Assembly: GCF_002021815.1 (NCBI RefSeq)
Contig: NZ_CP019952.1
Span: 4,495,001-4,559,000, forward strand
DNA length: 64,000 nt
From: Pseudomonas parafulva
GTDB lineage: Bacteria; Pseudomonadota; Gammaproteobacteria; Pseudomonadales; Pseudomonadaceae
Direction: 5' to 3'
The position numbers and the translations under genes are program-made. How positions within the stretch are numbered: the first letter of the stretch is position 1; every line of letters begins with the position of its first letter. Positions 29,007-38,240 of the stretch are shown in pieces. The notes under the pieces were generated by a model, which was not told the DNA's origin, ran no database searches, and worked only from the letters and a program-made list of their open reading frames with translations.

Positions 29007-30629
29007 TTAGCAGGAATGGCCTGGCCTGCGCGCCGAGCGGCGTATCAGGCCAATGACCGGCAGCAGCCCGACCACCACCAGCGTCAATGCCGGCAGCGAC
29101 GCCCGCGCCCATTCACCCTCGCTGGTCATCTCGAACACCCGTACCGCCAGCGTATCCCAGCCAAAAGGACGCATCAGCAGGGTAGCCGGCATCTCCTTGA
29201 GCACATCGACAAACACCAGCAACGCCGCGCTCAGTGCGCCTGGCAGCAGCAGCGGCAAGTACACCTTGATGAACAGCCGCACCCCGCCCACACCCAGGCT
29301 GCGCGATGCCTGCGCCAACGAGGGACGAATCCGTTCCAGGCTGCTCTCCAGCGGGCCGTAGGCCACGGCGATGAAACGAATCACATAGGCCAGCAGCAAT
29401 GCTGCAAGGCTGCCCAGCAGCAATGGCCTGCCCGCGCCTCCCAGCCAGCTGGACAGCGGCGCGACGACCTGGCTGTCCAGGTAGCTGAAGGCCAGCATGA
29501 TCGACACCGCCAGTACCGAGCCGGGCAAGGCGTAGCCCATGTTGGCGAGCCCTACACCGACGCGAATGCCCGGCATGGGCGCCTGGCGCCGGGCAAAGGC
29601 CAGTAGCAGCGCCACGCAGACCGTCACCAGCGCTGCAACGCCACCCAGGTATAGGGTATGAAGCACCAGGCCGATGTAGCGCTCATCCAGATCGTGGCGC
29701 CCGCGCTGCCAGAACCACACCAGCAGTTGCAGCAAAGGGATGACGAATGCGCAGGCGAAGACCAACAGGCACCAGCCGCTGGCCAGCACGGCCTTGCCAC
29801 CCTGCAGGCGGTACAGCGCCTGGCCTCTGGGGCGTTCACTGGCGCTGTGGTTGGCGCCCCGCGCACGGCGCTCGCCGTACAGCACCAGCATGACGGCCAG
29901 CAACAGCAAACTGGCCAATTGCGCAGCGCTGGACAGGCTGAAGAAGCCATACCAGGTCTTGTAGATGGCGGTCGTGAACGTGTCGAAGTTGAAGACCGCC
30001 ACGGCGCCGAAGTCGGCGAGGGTTTCCATCAGGGCCAAGGCGATGCCCGCCCCGATGGCAGGTCGGGCCATGGGCAGGGCCACCCGCCAGAATGCCTGCC
30101 AGGGCGAGAGCCCCAACACCCGGGCGGCCTCCATCAACCCTTTGCCCTGGGCAAGAAACGCTGTGCGTGCCAGCAGGTAGACATACGGATAGAACACCAG
30201 CACCAGCACGATGATCACGCCGCCGGTAGAGCGCACCCGCGGCAGGCGCATGGGCCCGAAAGCCTCGCGCAGGGCACTCTGCACCGGGCCGGCGAAGTCC
30301 AGCAAACCTACGAAGACGAAGGCCAGGACGTACGCCGGAATGGCGAACGGCAACATCAGCGCCCAATCCAGCCAGCGACGGCCCGGAAACTCGCACAGGC
30401 TGGTGAGCCAGGCCAGGCTGACACCGAGCAAGGTGACACCCAGACCGACCCCCACCACCAAGGTAACGGTGTTGCCCAGCAAGCGCCCCATCTGCGTGTC
30501 GAGCAGGTGTGACCAGATCTGCAGGTCGATCGACTGCCACGACAACAGCAGCACGCTCAGGGGCAGCAGCACGAGGCCGGCGATCAGAGTGACGGGGAGG
30601 TACCAGCGACGACGGTGGGTGTAGGGCAC
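29007..30629 (-). CDS. Iron(III) ABC transporter permease (FbpB/SfuB type)
   Basis: Two-domain permease, 540 residues, in which both halves carry about six membrane segments and an EAA-type loop (MEAARVLGLSPWQAFWRVALP in the first half, LAQASRSLGVGGVRLFIKVYLP in the second). This fused layout is typical of ferric permeases. The best start is GTG at 30629; upstream in-frame sequence reads as non-coding. It follows the binding-protein gene by 74 bp, a gap with a stem-loop. No ATPase gene is next to it, so an unlinked subunit must serve it. Confidence 0.85.
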   Translation of the reverse strand: MPYTHRRRWYLPVTLIAGLVLLPLSVLLLSWQSIDLQIWSHLLDTQMGRLLGNTVTLVVGVGLGVTLLGVSLAWLTSLCEFPGRRWLDWALMLPFAIPAYVLAFVFVGLLDFAGPVQSALREAFGPMRLPRVRSTGGVIIVLVLVFYPYVYLLARTAFLAQGKGLMEAARVLGLSPWQAFWRVALPMARPAIGAGIALALMETLADFGAVAVFNFDTFTTAIYKTWYGFFSLSSAAQLASLLLLAVMLVLYGERRARGANHSASERPRGQALYRLQGGKAVLASGWCLLVFACAFVIPLLQLLVWFWQRGRHDLDERYIGLVLHTLYLGGVAALVTVCVALLLAFARRQAPMPGIRVGVGLANMGYALPGSVLAVSIMLAFSYLDSQVVAPLSSWLGGAGRPLLLGSLAALLLAYVIRFIAVAYGPLESSLERIRPSLAQASRSLGVGGVRLFIKVYLPLLLPGALSAALLVFVDVLKEMPATLLMRPFGWDTLAVRVFEMTSEGEWARASLPALTLVVVGLLPVIGLIRRSARRPGHSC

Positions 30630-30663
30630 GTTATGTCTCGATGACGGGTCGCTGCAGGACCCA

Positions 30664-30688
30664 CGAAGAGGCCTCGGCAGGCCTCTCG
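30664..30688 (-). other. Stem-loop between fbpA-type and fbpB-type genes
   Basis: A perfect 7-bp stem AGAGGCC (30667-30673) / GGCCTCT (30680-30686), extended by a CG pair across a bulged A, with a 6-nt loop. It lies 15 bp after the binding-protein stop. Without a T-run it probably stabilises the message or attenuates rather than terminates. Confidence 0.55.
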
Positions 30689-30703
30689 GGCAGGGAGCGC
30701 CGC

Positions 30704-31705
30704 TCAGTTCCAGCCAGCACGGTCCATCAGGCGGATGGCTTCGGCCTGCCGCTTGCCGGCCACTTCCACCGCAATGCTGTCGGCCTTGAAGTCGCCCCAC
30801 GCGGCGACTTCGTCAGAGGGCTTGACCTGGGGGTTGGCCGGAAATTCCTGATTGAGGTCGGCGAACAACTTCTGCGCCTGTTCACCGGTCATCCATTCGA
30901 CCAGCTTCATTGCGGCCTCAGGATGAGGCGCGTGCTTGGTCAGGCCGATGCCGGAGAGGTTCACGTGCACGCCACGGTCTTGCTGGTTGGGCCAGAAGAT
31001 CTTCACCGGCAGGTTGGGGTTCTGCTTGTGCAGCCGGCCGTAATAGTAGGTGTTCACCACACCCACGTCGCACTGACCCGCCTCGACGGCCTGGATCACG
31101 GCGTTGTCATCCGAGAACACGTCGGTGGAGAGGTTATTGACCCAGCCCTTGACGATCTGCTCGGCCTTCGCCTCACCATGGCTTTCGATCAGGGTGGCGG
31201 TCAGGGACTGGTTGTACACCTTCTTCGCCGTGCGCAGGCACAGCCGACCTTCCCACTGCTTGTCGGCCAAGGCTTCATAGGTGCTGAGCTCGGCCGGCTT
31301 GACCCGTTCGGTGGAGTAGATGATGGTGCGCGCCCTCAGGCTCAGGCCGGTCCAGCCGTGGGACGAGGCACGGTATTGAGGCGGGATGTTGCGCTCGATG
31401 ATCTCGGATCGGATCGGCTGCAGGATGCCCATCTGCTCAGCCTGCCACAGGTTGCCTGCGTCGACGGTGAGCAGAAGATCCGCCACACCGTGCTCGCCCT
31501 CGGCCTTGATGCGCTGCATCAGGGGGGCTTCCTTGTCGGTGATGAACTTGACCTTGACCCCGGTCTCGGCCGTGTAGGCGTCGAACACTGGCTTGATCAG
31601 CTCGTCGATACGCGAGGAATAGACCACGACCTCGTCAGCTGCCTGCACGGTACCACCGACAACGCTCAGGGCCAGGGCGGCCAGTAGGGACTTGCGTGGC
31701 AACAT
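30704..31705 (-). CDS. Periplasmic iron(III)-binding protein (FbpA family)
   Basis: Binds ferric iron in the periplasm for the adjacent permease. From the ATG at 31705, which follows GAGGAG, the 333-residue precursor has a Sec signal ([16 protein letters not shown]) and a mature start [23 protein letters not shown]. The iron-site tyrosines are visible in [14 protein letters not shown]. FbpA, SfuA and IdiA proteins share this layout. I looked for a Fur box in the 142-bp upstream gap and did not find a clear one. Confidence 0.88.
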   Translation of the reverse strand: MLPRKSLLAALALSVVGGTVQAADEVVVYSSRIDELIKPVFDAYTAETGVKVKFITDKEAPLMQRIKAEGEHGVADLLLTVDAGNLWQAEQMGILQPIRSEIIERNIPPQYRASSHGWTGLSLRARTIIYSTERVKPAELSTYEALADKQWEGRLCLRTAKKVYNQSLTATLIESHGEAKAEQIVKGWVNNLSTDVFSDDNAVIQAVEAGQCDVGVVNTYYYGRLHKQNPNLPVKIFWPNQQDRGVHVNLSGIGLTKHAPHPEAAMKLVEWMTGEQAQKLFADLNQEFPANPQVKPSDEVAAWGDFKADSIAVEVAGKRQAEAIRLMDRAGWN

Positions 31706-31847
31706 GGAAGGCGCTCCTCGATCGATTAGAGAGGCGCAGATGGTAGTGAATCCCATTTGAACCCTCACCCCCATTGCCGTTACTGGATGTTGCTATGTGC
31801 CAGGGTCCGCCACGTATCCATACTCGACAGTAGGCCCTGAGCAGCCT

Positions 31848-33071
31848 TCACGCCTTGGCAAGATCCGGCAAGTCGCCACTCAAGCCGAGCGCCTGGCGCA
31901 CGAACACGGCTTTTGCCTCCGGCAACTGCTCGACCAGCTTCAAGCCACTGTTGCGCAGCCAGCGCAGCGGCAACTTGTCGGCCTGGAACAGCCGCTCGAA
32001 TCCTTCCATGGCTGCCATCAGCGCCAGGTTGTGCGGCATGCGTCGACGCTCATAGCGGCTCAGCACCTTGACATCGGCCAGCCTTTCCCCCCGCTTGCAG
32101 GCGTCCATCAGGACTTCGGCCAGTACCGCCGCGTCAAGGAACCCCAGGTTCACCCCTTGCCCTGCCAGCGGATGAATGGTGTGGGCCGCATCACCGATCA
32201 ACGCAAGGCCGGCTTCCACGTATCGCTTGGCATGCCGCTGGCGCAGGGGTACGCACAGCCGCGGGTCAGCTTGCATCACCGTTCCGAGGCGGCCCTCGAA
32301 TGCACGCTCCAGCGCCCTGAGGAAGGCTGGCTCATCCAGCGCCATCAGCCGCTCGGCCTCGACCGGCGTGGTTGACCACACGATCGAGCACCAGTCCTGC
32401 TTGCCGTCTCGGGTCAAAGGGAGGAAGGCGAGCGGGCCATCGTCGGTGAAGCGTTGCCAGGCGGTGGCTTGGTGATTTTGGGCACAACGCACGCTGGTGA
32501 CGATGGCGTGGTGCAAGTAATCCCACTCGCGCGTTTCACACCCAGCCAGGCGGCGAACCGCAGAATGAGCACCGTCGGCAGCCACGACCAGCGGTGCGCG
32601 CAGCTGCCGGCCGTCGTGCAGCGTCATCAGCCAGTCATCGCCGGAATGGCGCAGCTGTTCCATGCGCGCATTGGGCAGCAGGCCGATGTCGCTGTCATGC
32701 AGGCGTTCGAGCAAGGCATCCTGCACCACTTTGTTCTCGACGATATGGCCCAGCACCTGCGCATGCACGCTGGTGGCGGAAAAGTGAATCTGCCCAGTGC
32801 CACTGCCATCCCAAACCTGCATATCGGAATACGGCGTCGCGCGCCGCCGTGCAATGCCCTCCCAAGCGCCCAAGCGGTCGAGAATACGCTGGCTAGCCGC
32901 GGACAACGCACTGACCCTGGGCTCGAACGGCGCCTTGGCGTCGAACGGCCTGACTGCCAGGGGGCCGCCATCGAGCAGCAGCACCTGCAGACCGCTATGG
33001 CGCAAGGCGAGCGCCAGCGCGCTGCCGACCATACCAGCACCTACGATCAGAATATCTGCGCGTGTTTCCAT
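31848..33071 (-). CDS. ubiI: Ubiquinone-pathway FAD hydroxylase (UbiI/VisC type)
   Basis: Flavin monooxygenase acting in ubiquinone synthesis, probably C5 hydroxylation. The 407-residue protein has the N-terminal Rossmann FAD motif (DILIVGAGMVGSALALAL), the DG motif in VVAADGAHSAVRRLAG, and the GDAAHTIHPLAGQGVNLGFLD motif near residue 290. It starts 3 bp after the thioesterase stop and ends the ygfB-pepP-ubiH operon. The UbiI, UbiH, UbiF and UbiM hydroxylases are closely related; operon order matches the VisC/UbiI gene. Confidence 0.85.
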   Translation of the reverse strand: METRADILIVGAGMVGSALALALRHSGLQVLLLDGGPLAVRPFDAKAPFEPRVSALSAASQRILDRLGAWEGIARRRATPYSDMQVWDGSGTGQIHFSATSVHAQVLGHIVENKVVQDALLERLHDSDIGLLPNARMEQLRHSGDDWLMTLHDGRQLRAPLVVAADGAHSAVRRLAGCETREWDYLHHAIVTSVRCAQNHQATAWQRFTDDGPLAFLPLTRDGKQDWCSIVWSTTPVEAERLMALDEPAFLRALERAFEGRLGTVMQADPRLCVPLRQRHAKRYVEAGLALIGDAAHTIHPLAGQGVNLGFLDAAVLAEVLMDACKRGERLADVKVLSRYERRRMPHNLALMAAMEGFERLFQADKLPLRWLRNSGLKLVEQLPEAKAVFVRQALGLSGDLPDLAKA

Positions 33072-33074
33072 GCC

Positions 33075-33557
33075 TTACGCCAGCCTCGCTTGCGGCTTGA
33101 GCCGCACGTATAGGGTTTTATCGACCCGCGCCACCAGTTCACCAGCGCCGTCGCGGATATCGACCTGCAAACGGGGCAGGCATTTCTTGCCGGTGGCGGT
33201 CTGCTGGCGGATATCGTCCAGCAGCGCGTCATCGACATGGAACTCGGCATACACAGGGCCCTTGCCAGGGGTGATGAAATCGATGCTGGCGGCCTTGTCC
33301 CAGACGATGTAGTCGCGCCCCAGCCGTTCGATGAGCAAGAGCATGTAGAACGGGTCGACCATGGCGTAGAGGCTGCCACCGAACTGGGTGCCCACGTAGT
33401 TGCGGTTCCAGCGGGTAAGCTTCATCGCCACCCGGATGCTGCGCATGTCAGGGCTAATGTGCTGCACACGGATACCTGCGCCCAGGTAAGGCGGATACAG
33501 GTTCAGCATCCAGCGCAGGACGCGCGCACGCCGGGCCAGTTTGCGTGGGTTGTTCAT
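33075..33557 (-). CDS. Hotdog-fold thioesterase-like protein (DUF4442)
   Basis: A 160-residue protein with the hotdog/4HBT-like pattern: NRNYVGTQFGGSLYAMVDPFYMLLLIERLG, then DYIVWDKAASIDFITPGKGPVYAEFHV. The DUF4442 family is thought to act on acyl-CoA thioesters or to bind acyl chains. It overlaps ubiH by 4 bp and sits 3 bp before ubiI, so it is translationally coupled to ubiquinone hydroxylases. P. aeruginosa has a gene at the same place. The substrate is unknown. Confidence 0.8.
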   Translation of the reverse strand: MNNPRKLARRARVLRWMLNLYPPYLGAGIRVQHISPDMRSIRVAMKLTRWNRNYVGTQFGGSLYAMVDPFYMLLLIERLGRDYIVWDKAASIDFITPGKGPVYAEFHVDDALLDDIRQQTATGKKCLPRLQVDIRDGAGELVARVDKTLYVRLKPQARLA

Positions 33558-34753
33558 GCCTTGCCCCGTACATCGGAACGCGTACCCAGGCCCATGGCCT
33601 GACGGGCGAACCAGCTTTTGGCCGGTGGCAGCAGGTCAAGGCCCAGCAAACCCAGGTTACGGCCTGCGGCGAGCAAAGGCTGGCCGCTGCCGAACAGCCG
33701 CGTCACCTGATCGGAAAACCCGATGGTCAGCGTTTGATCCAGGCGCTGGCGCTTGCCATAAGCCTGCAAGGTCGCAAGTTCACCTGGCCGTTGCGGCCCT
33801 GCAAGCAGCGCCTCGGCAAGGGACTGCACATCCCGCAGTGACAGGTTGAATCCCTGCCCCGCGATGGGGTGCAGGCTGTGCGCAGCGTTACCTAGCACGA
33901 CCAGGTGGGGACGGATCTGCTCCTGCGCCTCGATTAGCGACAGCGGGTACAGATGCCGTACGCCTACCTGCCGAAGGGTGCCCAGGCGGTAACCGAAGAC
34001 GCCCTGCAATTCACGCAGGAAACTGCGCTCATCCATGTCAGCCAGGCGCTGCGCATCCATGCCCTGCCGTGTCCAGACCAGCGCGCAGCGGTTTTCCGGT
34101 AACGGCAGCAAGGCCATGGGACCGGCTTCGGTGAAGCGCTCGAAGGCCTGCCCGCGGTGAGGCTCGCCGGGGGTGATGTTGGCGATCAATGCGCTTTGTT
34201 CGTAAGGGGTATGGCAGACGTGAATACCCAGTTGCTCACGCAGGCCCGAGCGGCCACCATCGGCCAGCACCGCCAGGTCGCAGTCAATGTGCGTGTCGTC
34301 ATTGAGGCGCAGACGGTAACCGCCCTCGATAGCCTGCATCGACGTCACTTCCGCCGGGCAGCGCCAACTGACCACATCGCTGTCCAGGCCCTGCCACAGG
34401 CATTGCCCGAGCCAGGCATTCTCGACCACGTAGCCCAAGGCCGGAACGCCTTCTTCCCTCGCATCCAGGCGGGTGGCACCAAAGCGCCCCCGGTCCGAGA
34501 CATGAATTTGGGCGATCGGTTCGGCACGCCGCTCGATGGCAGGCCACAAGCCCAGTCGATCGTAGATCTGGCGGGTACCGAACGACAGCGCCGAAGAACG
34601 CGCATCGTAGCTAGGCTGGAAGCTGTCGCCGGGGGCGAAGGGCTCAATGAGAAGGATTTTCCAACCACGCGCCTTGGCCCCTGCCTGCAGGGTCAGCGCC
34701 AAGCTGGCCCCAACCAGCCCGCCGCCGATGATCGCGAGATTCACCTGGGTCAT
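33554..34753 (-). CDS. ubiH: 2-octaprenyl-6-methoxyphenol hydroxylase UbiH
   Basis: FAD monooxygenase for the C1 hydroxylation in ubiquinone synthesis. The 399-residue protein has the N-terminal FAD motif LAIIGGGLVGASLALTLQ, the DG motif ADGGRSGLREQLG and the GNAAHSLHPIAGQGFNLSLRD motif. It overlaps pepP and the thioesterase gene by 4 bp at either end. The pepP-ubiH order is the same as in E. coli, which supports the assignment over other UbiH/I/F members. Confidence 0.92.
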   Translation of the reverse strand: MTQVNLAIIGGGLVGASLALTLQAGAKARGWKILLIEPFAPGDSFQPSYDARSSALSFGTRQIYDRLGLWPAIERRAEPIAQIHVSDRGRFGATRLDAREEGVPALGYVVENAWLGQCLWQGLDSDVVSWRCPAEVTSMQAIEGGYRLRLNDDTHIDCDLAVLADGGRSGLREQLGIHVCHTPYEQSALIANITPGEPHRGQAFERFTEAGPMALLPLPENRCALVWTRQGMDAQRLADMDERSFLRELQGVFGYRLGTLRQVGVRHLYPLSLIEAQEQIRPHLVVLGNAAHSLHPIAGQGFNLSLRDVQSLAEALLAGPQRPGELATLQAYGKRQRLDQTLTIGFSDQVTRLFGSGQPLLAAGRNLGLLGLDLLPPAKSWFARQAMGLGTRSDVRGKA

Positions 34754-36084
34754 AGGCTGGCCTGACGCGCGTCGTGCATCAACGCCTCGATCTCGGCGAC
34801 GGTGCGGGGAACGCCCGATGTCAGGATTTCACAGCCTTGCCTGGTGACCACCACATCATCCTCGATCCGAATGCCGATGCCGCGCCATTTCTTGGCCACG
34901 CTTTCATTGTCGGCTGCTATGTAGATGCCGGGCTCGACGGTCAAGGCCATGCCTGGCTCGAGCACCCGCCACTCACCGCCCACCTTGTAATCGCCCACGT
35001 CATGCACATCCATGCCCAGCCAATGGCCGGCACGGTGCATGTAGAACGCCCGGTACGCCTCGCTCTCGATCAACGCCTGCACGTCGCCCTTGAGCAGACC
35101 CAGCTCAACCAGCCCTTCGGTGATCACCCGCACGGTGGCTTCATGGGCATGGTTCCAGTGCTTGCCCGGGGCGATTTCGGCAAACGCCGCTGCCTGGGCG
35201 CTGAGAACCAGCTCATAGATCGCCTTCTGCTCCGGTGAAAACCGCCCGCTGACGGGGAAGGTGCGGGTGATGTCACTGGCATAGCAATCGATTTCGCAGC
35301 CCGCGTCGATCAGGACCAGGTCGCCCTCCTTGAGCGGCGCGTCGTTCTGCTGGTAGTGCAGGATGCAACCATTGCGCCCTGCGGCGACGATCGACCCGTA
35401 CGCCGGCATTTTTGCCCCGCCCTGGCGGAAGGCGTAATCGAGTTCGGCTTCCAGGCTGTACTCATGAAGGCCCGGGCGGCAAGCCTGCATCGCCCGTACA
35501 TGGGCTTTGGCAGATATCTCGGCGGCCGTGCGCATCACTTTCACTTCCGCCGCCGATTTATACAGGCGCATGTCGTGCAGCAGGTGATCCAGGGCAACGA
35601 ATTCGTTCGGGGGCTGTGCACCGAGGCGGGCCTTGGAGCGGATCACGTTGATCCAGTCCATCAGCCGGCGATCGAACTCGGGATTGCTGCCCATGGCGCT
35701 GTAGACGCGTTCGCGGCCTTCAATCAGGCCCGGCAGGATCTCGTCAATGTCGGCGATGGGAAACGCATCGTCAGCACCGAAGTCGCGCACCGCACCTTCC
35801 TGACCGGCCCGCAAGCCGTCCCACAACTCGCGTTCAGGATTGCGCTCGCGGCAGAACATCACATATTCGCCATGCTCACGGCCAGGTATCAACGCAATGA
35901 CCGCCTCGGGCTCGGGAAAACCACTGAGGTATTGAAAGTCGCTGTCCTGGCGATACACGTGCTCCACATCACGGTTGCGGATGGCAACGGCGGCGGCAGG
36001 CAGGATGGCAATGCTGTTGGGAACCATCTGCGCCATCAGCGCCTTGCGCCGGCGCGCATATTCGGCCTTGGGAATGCGGCTCAT
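34750..36084 (-). CDS. pepP: Xaa-Pro aminopeptidase PepP
   Basis: Manganese peptidase that removes N-terminal residues preceding proline. The 444-residue protein has an N-terminal domain (about 1-170) and a pita-bread catalytic domain with all metal ligands visible: the aspartates in LIDAGCEIDCYASDITRTF, the histidine in MHRAGHWLGMDVHD, and the glutamates in LTVEPGIYI and GIRIEDDVVVT. It lies 19 bp after ygfB and overlaps ubiH, as in E. coli. Confidence 0.95.
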   Translation of the reverse strand: MSRIPKAEYARRRKALMAQMVPNSIAILPAAAVAIRNRDVEHVYRQDSDFQYLSGFPEPEAVIALIPGREHGEYVMFCRERNPERELWDGLRAGQEGAVRDFGADDAFPIADIDEILPGLIEGRERVYSAMGSNPEFDRRLMDWINVIRSKARLGAQPPNEFVALDHLLHDMRLYKSAAEVKVMRTAAEISAKAHVRAMQACRPGLHEYSLEAELDYAFRQGGAKMPAYGSIVAAGRNGCILHYQQNDAPLKEGDLVLIDAGCEIDCYASDITRTFPVSGRFSPEQKAIYELVLSAQAAAFAEIAPGKHWNHAHEATVRVITEGLVELGLLKGDVQALIESEAYRAFYMHRAGHWLGMDVHDVGDYKVGGEWRVLEPGMALTVEPGIYIAADNESVAKKWRGIGIRIEDDVVVTRQGCEILTSGVPRTVAEIEALMHDARQASL

Positions 36085-36103
36085 GGGCAGACTACCCCGT
36101 CGT

Positions 36104-36658
36104 TCAGTGCAGAGAAGGCTTGGGCGCAGGCGCTGCGGGCTTGGCCAGTTCGGAAAACAGCAGCAACGGCGCGACGCGCAGGTATTCCATCACTTCCATG
36201 TAATCGCTTTCGCCGTCCTCGGATTCTTCCAGCGCTTCCTGCACCTGGGAGATGGCCACCAGGTCCTGGAGCACTTCCTTGGCCTCGATGGACAGGTCTT
36301 TGCCACCGGCGTTCAGGCCGAAGCCTGTGATGAAGCCTTGGCACCACTGCCCCAGGGCGGTGGCGCGATCGGTCAGCGCAGCATCGTCGGACGGCAGCAG
36401 CAGCACGATCGCCATGTCGTCGCTGGTAAGCTCGCCCTTGACCATTTCCTGCAGGCCGATCAGGGCATTGCGCACAGCGTCTTGCGGTTCGGTTTCCAGC
36501 AACTGGGCCGCATCGGCCAGCCAGCCGTCGGCATCGAAGCCGGCACCCGCACAGCTGCGGCCGATGAGCAGGCCGTGCAGTTCGGCGGGTGTGACGGGGT
36601 GGCCATTGCTGGAAAGCAGCATGGCGAAAGCAACGTAGGGCGATTGAGTATTGGGCAT
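36104..36658 (-). CDS. YgfB/YecA-family protein (UPF0149)
   Basis: A 184-residue acidic helical protein of the UPF0149/YgfB family, with the conserved start [24 protein letters not shown] and the helix around [10 protein letters not shown]. In Pseudomonas aeruginosa YgfB has been linked to expression of the ampDh3 amidase and to beta-lactam tolerance; other roles are open. It is the first gene of the ygfB-pepP-ubiH-ubiI operon, divergent from the zapA unit. The ribosome site is weak. Confidence 0.88.
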   Translation of the reverse strand: MPNTQSPYVAFAMLLSSNGHPVTPAELHGLLIGRSCAGAGFDADGWLADAAQLLETEPQDAVRNALIGLQEMVKGELTSDDMAIVLLLPSDDAALTDRATALGQWCQGFITGFGLNAGGKDLSIEAKEVLQDLVAISQVQEALEESEDGESDYMEVMEYLRVAPLLLFSELAKPAAPAPKPSLH

Positions 36659-36803
36659 GGGCTGCTAGGCGCCGGAGGGCGCAATGACTAGAATGAAGGC
36701 CTTGTATCCTAGCACCGGCAGGCGCGCCAAGACCATCGGCACTGGCAGTCACGGCCCAGGGAGAGGCATCATCGCAAGATGAGTCAATGACGGAGCGAAT
36801 CGA

Positions 36804-37022
36804 GTGCAACCCACGCAAGAGAACGACCTGCAGGCCCTGATGAGCCGATTCGAGCTGCTGATCGAGCGTGTCGAGCAACTTAAACGGCAAAATGCACTCC
36901 TAGTAGCTCAGGAAAAGTCCTGGCGCGAAGAGCGCGCCCACCTCATCGAAAAGAACGAGATCGCCAGGCGCAAGGTCGAGTCGATGATCTTGCGTCTCAA
37001 GGCCCTGGAGCAAGACTCATGA
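36804..37022 (+). CDS. Small coiled-coil protein upstream of zapA (TIGR02449, ZapB-like)
   Basis: A 72-residue protein that is almost all coiled coil (LMSRFELLIERVEQLKRQNALLVAQEKSWREERAHLIEKNEIARRKVESMI spans residues 12-62). The start is GTG at 36804, with GGAG about 9 bp upstream; an internal ATG at residue 13 is possible. Its stop overlaps the zapA start in an ATGA, so the two are coupled. The pattern and neighbour suggest a ZapB-like division factor, which is inference. Confidence 0.8.
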   Translation: MQPTQENDLQALMSRFELLIERVEQLKRQNALLVAQEKSWREERAHLIEKNEIARRKVESMILRLKALEQDS

Positions 37023-37339
37023 GTTCAAGCAATAGCGTCACCGTGCAGATCCTCGACAAGGAATACTCGATCATCTGCCCGCCCGAAGAGCGCAACAACC
37101 TGGTCAGTGCAGCTCACTACCTGGACAGCAAGATGCGCGAGATTCGCAGCAGCGGCAAGGTGATCGGTGCCGACCGCATCGCGGTCATGGCGGCGTTGAA
37201 CATTACCCACGAGATGCTCCATCGCCAGGAAGACCGCAGCGCGGCTCCGGCCGGCGGGGCCACGCGCGAGCAGGTGCGCGATTTGCTGGACCGGGTCGAC
37301 CAGGCGCTGTCCGACGAGACGGGTACCAAAAAAAACTGA
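37019..37339 (+). CDS. zapA: Cell-division protein ZapA
   Basis: FtsZ-ring stabiliser, 106 residues. The N-terminal domain (VTVQILDKEYSIICPPEERNNLVSAAHYLDSKM) is followed by a long helix that forms the tetrameric coiled coil (about residues 45-75). The ATG lies inside the upstream stop (ATGA) with GGAG 8 bp away. The 6S RNA follows immediately, as in other gammaproteobacteria. Confidence 0.95.
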   Translation: MSSSNSVTVQILDKEYSIICPPEERNNLVSAAHYLDSKMREIRSSGKVIGADRIAVMAALNITHEMLHRQEDRSAAPAGGATREQVRDLLDRVDQALSDETGTKKN

Positions 37340-37345
37340 GGTTGT

Positions 37346-37351
37346 TATACT
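37346..37351 (+). promoter_or_regulatory. -10 box of the 6S RNA promoter
   Basis: TATACT six to seven bases upstream of the deduced 6S 5' end. A clear -35 partner is not obvious because the zapA 3' end overlaps that place. Confidence 0.5.
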
Positions 37352-37357
37352 GGCGCC

Positions 37358-37537
37358 ACTCCCTGGTGGATGCGCCAGTCGGTTATGTCCCTGAGCCGAT
37401 ACGCACAACCACGGGGGTTGCACGCTGGGGCAGGTGTGCATGTCCGCTCGACGGAAAGCCTTAATGTCCCCTGCAATCTCCACCTTGAACTTTCGGGTTC
37501 AAGGGCTACACCGATAGCGGTCTTATCGGGGAGCCCG
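37358..37537 (+). ncRNA. ssrS: 6S RNA (ssrS)
   Basis: About 180-nt regulatory RNA that mimics an open promoter and binds sigma-70 RNA polymerase in stationary phase. The sequence shows features I recognise from Pseudomonas 6S RNA: the 5' ACTCCCTGGTGGATGCGCC, internal GTCCCTGAGCCGATACGCAC and ACCACGGGGGTTGCACG, CATGTCCGCTCG, the hairpin CTTGAACTTTCGGGTTCAAGG (arms at about 37485-37503), and a 3' GGGGAGCC that closes the terminal stem. Position between zapA and ygfA is conserved. Exact ends are estimated to within a few bases. Confidence 0.92.
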
Positions 37538-37615
37538 AATTCCTTTGCCCGCCACTCGGCGGGCAAGTCGTTTTGGCCGACAGCAATGGCCAGCACTTCT
37601 CGGATCGCCCGTGCC

Positions 37616-38224
37616 ATGACCGACACCGCGACGCTCACCCGCCCTCAACTTCGCAGGCACCTGCGCAACGCGCGCCGGGCGCTCACGCCCGCCCAGCAGC
37701 GTCAGGCCGCTGCAGGCCTGTACCGTCTGCTGGCACAGCATCCACTCTTTCGCAAGGCCAGGCATATCGCCTTATACCTGCCCAACGACGGCGAAATCGA
37801 CCCTGCACTGTTGCTGCGCGAGGCGCAGCGTCGCGGCAAGCGCACGTACTTGCCGGTGCTGCATGCGTGGCCACGCACCCGCATGGTGTTTCAGCGATTC
37901 GAGAAGGGCGAGAAGCTCACGCCCAACCGTTTCAGAATCCCTGAGCCGGCCACCGACCGCAGGCGTCAACGCCCGGTGTGGGCACTGGACCTGATTCTGC
38001 TGCCCCTGGTGGGCTTCGACGACGCGGGAGGGCGACTGGGCATGGGCGGTGGCTTCTATGATCGCAGCCTGGCTTACCTGGCCCGTCGGCAGACCTGGAA
38101 AAAACCACGGCTGCTAGGCTTGGCGCATGAGTGCCAGAAGGTCGAGCGGCTAGCACAAGCCAGTTGGGACGTGCCTTTGCAGGGAACGGTCTCGGATCGT
38201 CACTGGTACGTGGCACCGCGCTAA
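37616..38224 (+). CDS. ygfA: 5-formyltetrahydrofolate cyclo-ligase (YgfA)
   Basis: Converts 5-formyl-THF to 5,10-methenyl-THF with ATP. The 202-residue protein has the basic start RPQLRRHLRNARRALTPAQQ, ALYLPNDGEIDP, and the signature DLILLPLVGFDDAGGRLGMGGGFYDRSL that holds the nucleotide/substrate loop. I chose the ATG at 37616; the frame continues upstream into the 6S RNA gene, which cannot be coding. An ATG at 37586 is a possible alternative. It is co-transcribed with 6S RNA, a conserved link to persister formation in E. coli. Confidence 0.92.
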   Translation: MTDTATLTRPQLRRHLRNARRALTPAQQRQAAAGLYRLLAQHPLFRKARHIALYLPNDGEIDPALLLREAQRRGKRTYLPVLHAWPRTRMVFQRFEKGEKLTPNRFRIPEPATDRRRQRPVWALDLILLPLVGFDDAGGRLGMGGGFYDRSLAYLARRQTWKKPRLLGLAHECQKVERLAQASWDVPLQGTVSDRHWYVAPR

Positions 38225-38240
38225 GCGGTGCCGGGAAGGG

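Noticed and set aside
31706..31847. Fur box upstream of the fbpA-type gene
   Set aside because: I looked for the GATAATGATAATCATTATC pattern and found no convincing match.
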